A DNA stretch of 64,000 nt from Lobosporangium transversale. Its lineage: Eukaryota; Mortierellomycota; Mortierellomycetes; Mortierellales; Mortierellaceae. Where the stretch lies: the NCBI RefSeq assembly GCF_002105155.1, contig NW_019028991.1, positions 682,001-746,000 of the forward strand, given 5' to 3'. Under the pieces are notes generated by a model that was not told the origin of the DNA, ran no database searches, and worked only from the letters and a program-made list of their open reading frames with translations. Positions 58,040-64,000 of this stretch are shown piece after piece. Made by a program: the position numbers and the translations under genes. How positions within the stretch are numbered: the first letter of the stretch is position 1; every line of letters begins with the position of its first letter.

Positions 58040-58206
58040 ATGAACAAGTACGTTCTTTATTTTCACCAGGGAAGGACCTCTGGCGATCATTTTGGAAAGT
58101 CATCAAGGATTTCGAGATCAAAGGAGGTAAGGTTGCCTTTTTGAAGGACTGAAAGCTGAGGAACATATTAAGTCTATCGAACTCCCAGATGAAGACAACC
58201 AGTAAT
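58040..58206 (+). pseudogene. Decayed I9-type inhibitor copy
   Basis: Matches to the intact copies are spread over different frames. ATG at 58040 starts MNKYVLYF (like MIKYIVAF), then a shifted frame reads VIKDFEIKGGKV (like IVKDIAAKGGKI), and a further shift gives EEHIKSIELPDEDNQ and a stop (like NHIVESIQLDDVDTTQ). No single frame spans the gene, and a GT..AG rescue does not restore one. The leader also resembles those of the intact genes. This is best read as a frameshifted third member of the array. Confidence 0.75.
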
Positions 58207-58426
58207 TTTTACAGGGACTATCACCATTTGGGCAATCAGATCGTAGAGATTCCTTTATATTAAAAAGACAACAATAAAATGTCATTTAAAGAAACATCAT
58301 CCTATATAGTCTTCTGGAGTTCATCCTATTTAGAACTTGGCTCTATCAGCTACTTTAATCTATATCCGAGACAAGCCTGACCGTACCATACTTGAAGAAA
58401 AGTGGCATCATCTCATTTAAAAAGTA

Positions 58427-58953
58427 GAGTCCTCGCCAAAAAGTCATAAACAAATATATTTTTAAAATACTCAATTTGAATTAAAGGTCGGAAAGCGAAA
58501 AATTCACGTACGAGATCAGAATTTCATATATTTTTGAATAGATAGAATGAATTAGATGCAGTAGCCACCAAATCAATTTAATTATGGTTTTCAATAAGAA
58601 ATGAGGTTTATCAAGAGGTCTTTAATCAAGAGGAGACTGTTGAGGACCTTAGTGACTTTATCAATGTCGCCAGCGGTAAGTGGGATACAGAGCTCGATAG
58701 AATAGTAAATTAAGAACGGGCAGAGACTGTTATCCTGAGTTCTGACATAGTAGATCTTACGCCAGATACTGGAAGCATGTTTGTGATAGAGGATAGCGAG
58801 TCTGAGGAGGAGCGTCTTATTGACAACCGAAAACGCTATCGCAAAAAATAAAATTTTAGGTTTGTACGGTTTTTTCCGTCTAAAAAAGGAAGTATTCTAT
58901 TCAATTTAAAAACATGAAAAATATATTTGTTTATGACTTTTTGGCGAGGACTC
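58427..58953. mobile_element. Tc1/mariner-type non-autonomous TIR element with transposase-tail remnant
   Basis: Terminal inverted repeats of 37 bp match perfectly (left 58427-58463, starting GAGTCCTCGCCAAAAAGTCA; right end complement at 58917-58953). The left flank is TA and the right flank CA, compatible with a TA target duplication with one change. The interior contains a plus-strand coding remnant (58603-58851) with one in-frame stop and an acidic then basic end. This looks like an internally deleted derivative of a pogo/Tc1-like element. Confidence 0.78.
58603..58851 (+). pseudogene. Remnant of a transposase C-terminal tail
   Basis: An 83-codon frame reads VYQEVFNQEETVEDLSDFIN, then an internal TAA, then FVIEDSESEEERLIDNRKRY and a final stop. 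The acidic patch followed by a basic end resembles C-terminal tails of pogo/Tigger-type transposases. It lies wholly between the terminal repeats and lacks any catalytic domain. Identity is inferred from position and composition. Confidence 0.55.
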
Positions 58954-59462
58954 CAAGTGTATTTTAAACTGTAAACAAATGTACAGAGCCATCCATTGTT
59001 TGAGAAATTTGGTAGGATCGAGTCGTATGGAAATGAGTGAAATATGCCAGGATCATAATAAGTAACGAGAACGAAAGAAAGATGTGTTTATTATGATCCG
59101 TTAAATAAAAAGGGTAAAAATCTTAGCTATAGTAAAAACCCATGTAAATGACTGCTAATCGCAACAATGAGGTACTTGGGATGATCTTTGAAGCCGGCCA
59201 TCTCCAGCTACAATGAAGATAGAACTCCAAGGGAACACGCACAAAAGACCGTGACAAGAGTGGAAAAGAAGAAGCACTGTAGCTTGCTTTCCTGTGTGAC
59301 TATCAAGCCCAATAGTAGGATAATGTTTCTAATGCATGCTTTAGTGCATTTAAGAAGCATAAATACCTGTTATCAATCCCATTCTCAGATTTCCACACCA
59401 TTTTTCATAAAAAAAAAAATCTTTCAACAAAATAACAAGCATAATTCGTTCAAAAACCCATA

Positions 59463-59678
59463 ATGAAAACTTACACCATTACTTTCACGTCCGAGGCCTC
59501 TGAATCTGATATCGAAGAGATCGTTAAGGATATTGCGGCCAAGGGAGGCAAAATCATAGAGAAATTTACCTTGATCAGGGCATTCGTAGCTGAAATTCCG
59601 GAGGATCTTTTTCAGGACCTGCGTGGCAATCATATAGTTGAATCTATCCAACTCGATGATGTCGATACTACCCAGTAA
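59463..59678 (+). CDS. I9-type (Pbi2-like) protease inhibitor 2
   Basis: Single exon, 71 residues: first strand KTYTITFTSEAS, helix ESDIEEIVKDIAAKGGKIIE, strand TLIRAFVAEIPEDL, helix FQDLRGN, last strand HIVESIQLDD. Length and pattern match free inhibitor I9 proteins. No signal peptide, so a cytosolic inhibitor of a subtilisin (vacuolar proteinase B type) is the family expectation. Its 3' flank (lines up to CTTGCTCACACAATACTTGG near 59817) resembles that of inhibitor 1 (CTTGCTCGTACAATACTTGC near 57226), and the upstream GAAGCCGGCCA segment (59191) resembles 57410. The gene therefore arose by duplication of a unit larger than the coding region. Confidence 0.8.
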   Translation: MKTYTITFTSEASESDIEEIVKDIAAKGGKIIEKFTLIRAFVAEIPEDLFQDLRGNHIVESIQLDDVDTTQ

Positions 59679-59884
59679 CTTGCAATCATATTGTAGAGAT
59701 CCAAGAAATAACAATAAAGTTTCCGATAGAAAATAATATCCTGGGGCACATCCCATGTGCTACTTGATTCTATAAGATACTCTAATTCCTGTCTGGAAGC
59801 AATGAATATGACGCCAACTTGCTCACACAATACTTGGATAAAAAGCATTTCAAATGATAGACAAATTGGTGGCCCCTCCCCTTC

Positions 59885-59920
<36 letters not shown>

Positions 59921-61060
59921 CCACGTATCTGATTTAATGAAAGCTGGGTTTTGCCTCTTCAGATTATGTATCCACCGATAACAGAGGACTCTTATATATA
60001 ATGAAGTCCAGAGCATCAGAGCCTTACCATGCATTCTTCGCAAAGAATGAAATGACTATCTCATTTGGCCCTACTTGAGATTTAACTCAAAGGCATGAGC
60101 AAAACGATCTTGATGGCCGATAATGCGAATACTGAATAGCAGAATCTGAGACGCATACTTGAGTCAGGAGCACCAATTGAAGTGAAACCAATGATCAATG
60201 TATTGAAAGAATGGACGCGTCCAAACTAAATGCCTCAATTATAAAGTTATTTAAGGCGGGAAAATGCTGCTCTCCATAGTATGATGTTACGACCCTCAAG
60301 TGCTGATCTACTTTATAATATTTATTAGACGCCGAGAGCGTTGCTCAGAAAGCTTATTGGGAGGATTGATCACCAAAGCAAATTGGCGATAATTCATGGC
60401 CAGCAGTAAAGGCGCAATCAAAATGACTAAAATTAGAAGAACAGGCGTTCACATTTCATGTTAATCACAAATGCGATATCATGCTTTGCCATGCCTGCTT
60501 AGAATTGAGCCTGTTAATCACGGAAGTAAAAACATAATAACGGAGCCTAGGGCTGGGCAGAAATAGGCATGATAGCCAACTTCATGATGGCACTCAGAAA
60601 GGTTCCGTCTGATAGATATAGTTGTATCGGTACATTCAACATATCATTATCATCCTTCAGCAACACAACATTCAACGCCTCAAAGTATATCTAAATTCAT
60701 TACTTGTGGGCCAAATTAGTTCAAGCAGCTGATCCAGTATGTTCTTTTGTATTTCTAAAATAAATGACTTGATTTTACCCTCTTTGTAGGCCAAACGACT
60801 TCAAGGGGAGTTTTTATTCTCTCATTTGAAAAACTCATTGCTAGCATTGCGGTTTAAGAATTTTGGACGGAAAAGTTTAGAGCTGAAAGAGAACACAAAA
60901 ATCAAAGAGTTCAAGTAACTTCCTACGTGGCAAAGAGCGTCATCAACCCATAATCTTCATCACTGAAATCCGAGTTGATCATCCCAAACTTTAACTCGCT
61001 TTTCGTGTAAAATAATGCTCTTGAACAACTCATAGAGAATCTCTAGTAAAGTTGGATTGT

Positions 61061-61094
<34 letters not shown>
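59679..61094. other. Gene-poor region with homopolymers
   Basis: No supported gene. It contains a 31-base A-run (about 59887-59917) and a T-run at the end of the TTC14-like gene (61061-61090). Some short frames near 60320-60560 and 60790-60920 could be decayed coding sequence, but I see no family motif. Confidence 0.45.
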
Positions 61095-61095
<1 letters not shown>

Positions 61096-63272
61096 TATCG
61101 TGAACGAGATCTAGACTGACTGCCTTTTCTCGTGCGCAAACGTTTCCGCTGCTCCATGAAGTCCTCCGAGACTTCAATCGAATTGGCCTCTGACAGCTTA
61201 CTGCTGCCACCTCCACCACCTGATCGCCGAGCCTTACCCCCTCCGCCTCCATTGCCACTTGCTCCTGATCGTACAGGCGATCTTGAACCTGCTCTCTTTC
61301 GATTCTGCTGTTGACCTTTAGGGTCTGAGCCCCTACGGCCGTTGTTATTATTGTTGTTGTTAGTGTTACTATTGCCCTTGCTACTATTGCTGTTGTTAGA
61401 GGTGCCATCTCGATTCTTGGATGGTGATCTGCTCCTACTACGTACTCTGTTCCTACTTCGCCTGTTATGACTGGTAGACCGACTACGATTCCTTCCTTTC
61501 TCATTATCTGTATTGTTGACATTATTGCTGTTTTGAGCTCTACTGCGGCTATTGGAACGGCTACGTGCCCTCACGTCATCATGCTGATCTTTGCTACCCT
61601 TCGGTTGACTACTTTGGCTTGAAAGATTGAGATTATGGCTAAGACTTTTAGATCGACTTCGTGCACGGCTGTCATTGATCCTAGTTTTGCTTGCACTTGT
61701 TTCTCTGCCTCTATCGCGATCACTGGAACGACTACGAGCCCTATCTCTGTCGTGTTGACGCCGACTAGTTGATCTCGACCGACTACGTTTTCGGTTTTGT
61801 GTGTCCCCTCCACTTGTTCTAGTTTGACTTTTGCTCCGTGAACGACTCTTAAAACTCTTAATAGGCGTATTATCGTCAAATTTATTCTTGCCTGATGATG
61901 ATGGGCTACCTGAGCGATCGGTATGGCGCCCACGTCCAATATACGTATCACGTTCACGAAATTTCCGACTATTGCTCTGGGAAGGAGAGTGCAGCTTCTC
62001 TGAACCACTAGTCTTTCTGTCCTTATTATCCTTTTCGTCATTAGTGTCCTTGGGCTTGGTAGGGGTAATACCTGTAATGACTACTGACTCAGAAATAACC
62101 CTGTCATCTTTGAATTCTGCGCTGCTTGAATGCTCTTTTTGATTGTCGGGCCGATTCTGCACTCCTTTTATACCCTCCACAGGTGCATCTTCTCCGCCAT
62201 TAGTGGTTACTTTCTCTATCTTGGCTTCTAATGATTCATCATGACTTCTATAATCATTTTCACTATGGGCAAAACCTTTTTCTGCTTCTTTGGATTGTCC
62301 CTTCGACATCAAAGTTGACCTGGACCTTTGTCTTTCCCTTGATTCAGACCTTGATCTTGATCTCGGTCGTTTACTTTCATTTCCATTCCTGTTATCTCTG
62401 ATATCTTTGTTATCCGTAGTCTCTTTTTCAATGACATCATTTTTATCGCCTCTACCATCCTTGTTGTCCCTATTATTATCCCTGTTACTCTTACTATCCC
62501 TTCGTGATCGTTGGTCAGGGCGGTAGTGAGACCCACGTGCCTGTCGTTTCGATGGGGATTGTGCATGGGGATGAGACTGTGAACGCGAACGTGCTGGCGA
62601 TCTCGAGCGCTTTCTGCCGTTATTGTTACCTTGCTGAGATGATGATTGATGACGATCACGATTCCTCACTGGACTTCTAGATCTAGTTCGGCGACGAGAA
62701 CGTGATCTGGATTTTGTTGATACAGACTGTGATCTGGATCGTGGTGATCGAGATCTGGATCCAGCATGGCGCGAGTCACGCCGGGATGAGTATCTATCGC
62801 CATTCCTATCCCTTTCTCTCTCTCTCTCTCTGTCACGGTCCCTGTCTCTATCTCTGCTCCTGTCTCTGTCTCTATCTCTGTCTCTGCTCCTGTCCCTATC
62901 TCTACTTCTGTCTTTGCTTCTATCCCTGCTCCTGTCTCTACCACGGTCTCTACTCCGACCTCGAGCTCTATTACGCTCCCGAATATCTCGTGCACGCTCG
63001 CTACCATCATAATGATCTAGATCATCACGAAGACGATTCCTCTTCCTCTTATTCTTCTTCTTCTTCTTTTTCCGCTCATTAGTGTTACCCTTGTTGTCTC
63101 CTCCTACATTTGTGAGAGCTTCTGTGTCAAGGACGATCTCGTTAATATTATCTAAGTTTGCGTTCGAGTTGAATGTATCAATATTCGATGGCGTGTCTAT
63201 TGCAGGAGAAATGCCTTCTTGTGTTTGCTATAAATATGAAATATATATATCTATTAGAAGGGCCTTTAAAAG

Positions 63273-63303
<31 letters not shown>

Positions 63304-63985
63304 AAAAAAACTGAAGGATTTCTTTTAAAGAGACAGTCGATATACCGGGCGTACATTAAGACGATGTTCCTCCTCCTGCGCTATAGTTGATTCCAAGTAC
63401 TGACGAGCCGAATCGTTCGATGGATCAAGCGACAATGCAGCACGAAAGTCCATGATAGCAGCTCTCCACTTTTTCAAATGTGTTAGCCTTTATATATGCA
63501 TGAGCGAATGATTTCATAAAAAAATTAAATAAAAAGTCAAATCTCTTGGTTTCTTAATCAATGAAAACAGATCAATGCTAAAGAGCAAATACTCAATTGC
63601 TGAAGCGCGCTGTTTCTGTCAGAACACTTACGAGCATCCACGTGCCACATATGCCTCTACATATTTGGCATCAATTTGGATTGCTTGACTGTAAGCTTTA
63701 ATCGCGTCGTCCAATTGTCCCTTTTGCGCGAATTCGATTCCTGCAGCAAAACTACACATCCAACCGATAGTGTAATACCAAGGAAAATAATAAGAAAAAG
63801 GCACGTCAATCGTTTGCATAAAATAACAAAAAAAAAAAAAGACTTCAGCATTAGAAGCATTAATAGGATAGTGAATGTACCTGTCCATTGCCCAGTTTCT
63901 GTTTTGATCATCACGCAAATCCAGATATGTTTCTTTTCGATGCAACGGTACATTTGATCTTGAGTCTCTCTCATTCGAGCCGGGT
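61095..63985 (-). CDS. TTC14-like TPR protein with RS/RD-rich tail (partial at right edge)
   Basis: Four exons are inside the window (63985-63881, 63751-63632, 63487-63346, 63227-61095). The N-terminal exons lie beyond the right edge. The first visible exon reads RDDQNRNWAMD, a segment typical of TTC14, then joins the TPR helices FAAGIEFAQKGQLDDAIKAY, SQAIQIDAKYVEAYVARG and KWRAAIMDFRAALSLDPSND. The final 710 codons are low complexity: KKKKN basic stretch, RD/RE dipeptide repeats, and many RSRS motifs (RSRSRSESRERQ, SRSRSPSKNRDG), ending in KLSEANSIEVSEDFMEQRKR. TTC14 proteins pair an S1 RNA-binding domain, TPRs and a basic/RS tail; the S1 domain would be outside this window. A nuclear RNA-related role is inferred from the RS tail. 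Confidence 0.82.
62810..62935 (-). repeat. RD/RE/SRD dipeptide-coding repeat
   Basis: The coding strand has tandem AGAGAC-, AGGGAC- and AGGAGC-type hexamers. They encode alternating Arg-Asp, Arg-Glu and Ser-Arg-Asp residues in the TTC14-like tail, next to a pure (CT)n run (62816-62831). Confidence 0.85.
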
Positions 63986-64000
63986 CTATTTTTTTTTTTT

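Noticed and set aside
60300-60920. Possible decayed coding sequence in the gap before the TTC14-like gene
   Set aside because: Short frames with several stops, and no family motif that I could name.

Overview
The window looks like a stretch of nuclear genome from an early-diverging filamentous fungus. I favour a Mortierella-type (Mucoromycota/Mortierellomycotina) genome. The reasons are the intron-rich conserved eukaryotic genes (MLH3, TFIIH p52/TFB2, PIH1, TMEM62, KIAA0930/DUF2045, an MRP-type ABC transporter, a TTC14-like protein), the F-box/LRR proteins, and the family of secreted-then-membrane-anchored kelch proteins with disordered cytosolic tails. No search was run, so the taxonomic call is inference. 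Introns are mostly 70-200 bp with GT..AG ends, and many carry very long A/T homopolymers. I resolved exon structures by hand from splice signals, reading frame and family motifs. The reconstructed coding sequences sum to multiples of three except where noted.

Layout, left to right. 0-2.4 kb: an unrecognised multi-exon helical protein on the minus strand, cut by the left edge. 2.4-10.1 kb: kelch/TM protein 1 (+), F-box/LRR protein 1 (-), a helix-turn-helix protein probably derived from a transposase (-), and F-box/LRR protein 2 (-). 10.4-18.1 kb: PIH1 (-) and TMEM62-like phosphoesterase (+) as a divergent pair, then a KIAA0930-like gene (-) convergent with TMEM62. 18.1-25.9 kb: a promoter region with a G-quadruplex motif, kelch/TM protein 2 (+), F-box/LRR protein 3 (+) and a secreted S41-like peptidase (-). 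25.9-33.3 kb: mostly gene-free, with one secreted subtilisin (S8) gene. 33.3-36.6 kb: an orphan 155-residue protein and a Cys-rich secreted/membrane protein. 36.6-42.6 kb: MLH3 (+) convergent with TFB2 (-). 44.6-52.3 kb: kelch/TM protein 3 (+) convergent with an MRP-type ABC transporter (-). 53.3-55.1 kb: a SAP-domain membrane protein (-). 55.1-61 kb: an accessory region with a near-perfect 180-bp foldback palindrome, two intact I9-type protease-inhibitor genes plus a decayed third copy, a 119-bp hAT-like MITE with an 8-bp target-site duplication, and a 527-bp TIR element carrying a broken transposase-tail remnant. 61.1-64 kb: a TTC14-like TPR plus RS/RD-rich protein cut by the right edge.

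There is no operon or single pathway across the window. Housekeeping genes (DNA mismatch repair, transcription/repair factor TFIIH, R2TP cochaperone, RNA-binding TPR/RS protein) alternate with rapidly duplicating fungal families (kelch/TM, F-box/LRR, I9 inhibitors) and small mobile elements. The most unusual part is 56.2-59.7 kb, where inhibitor-gene duplication, decay and three different inverted-repeat elements sit within 3.5 kb.
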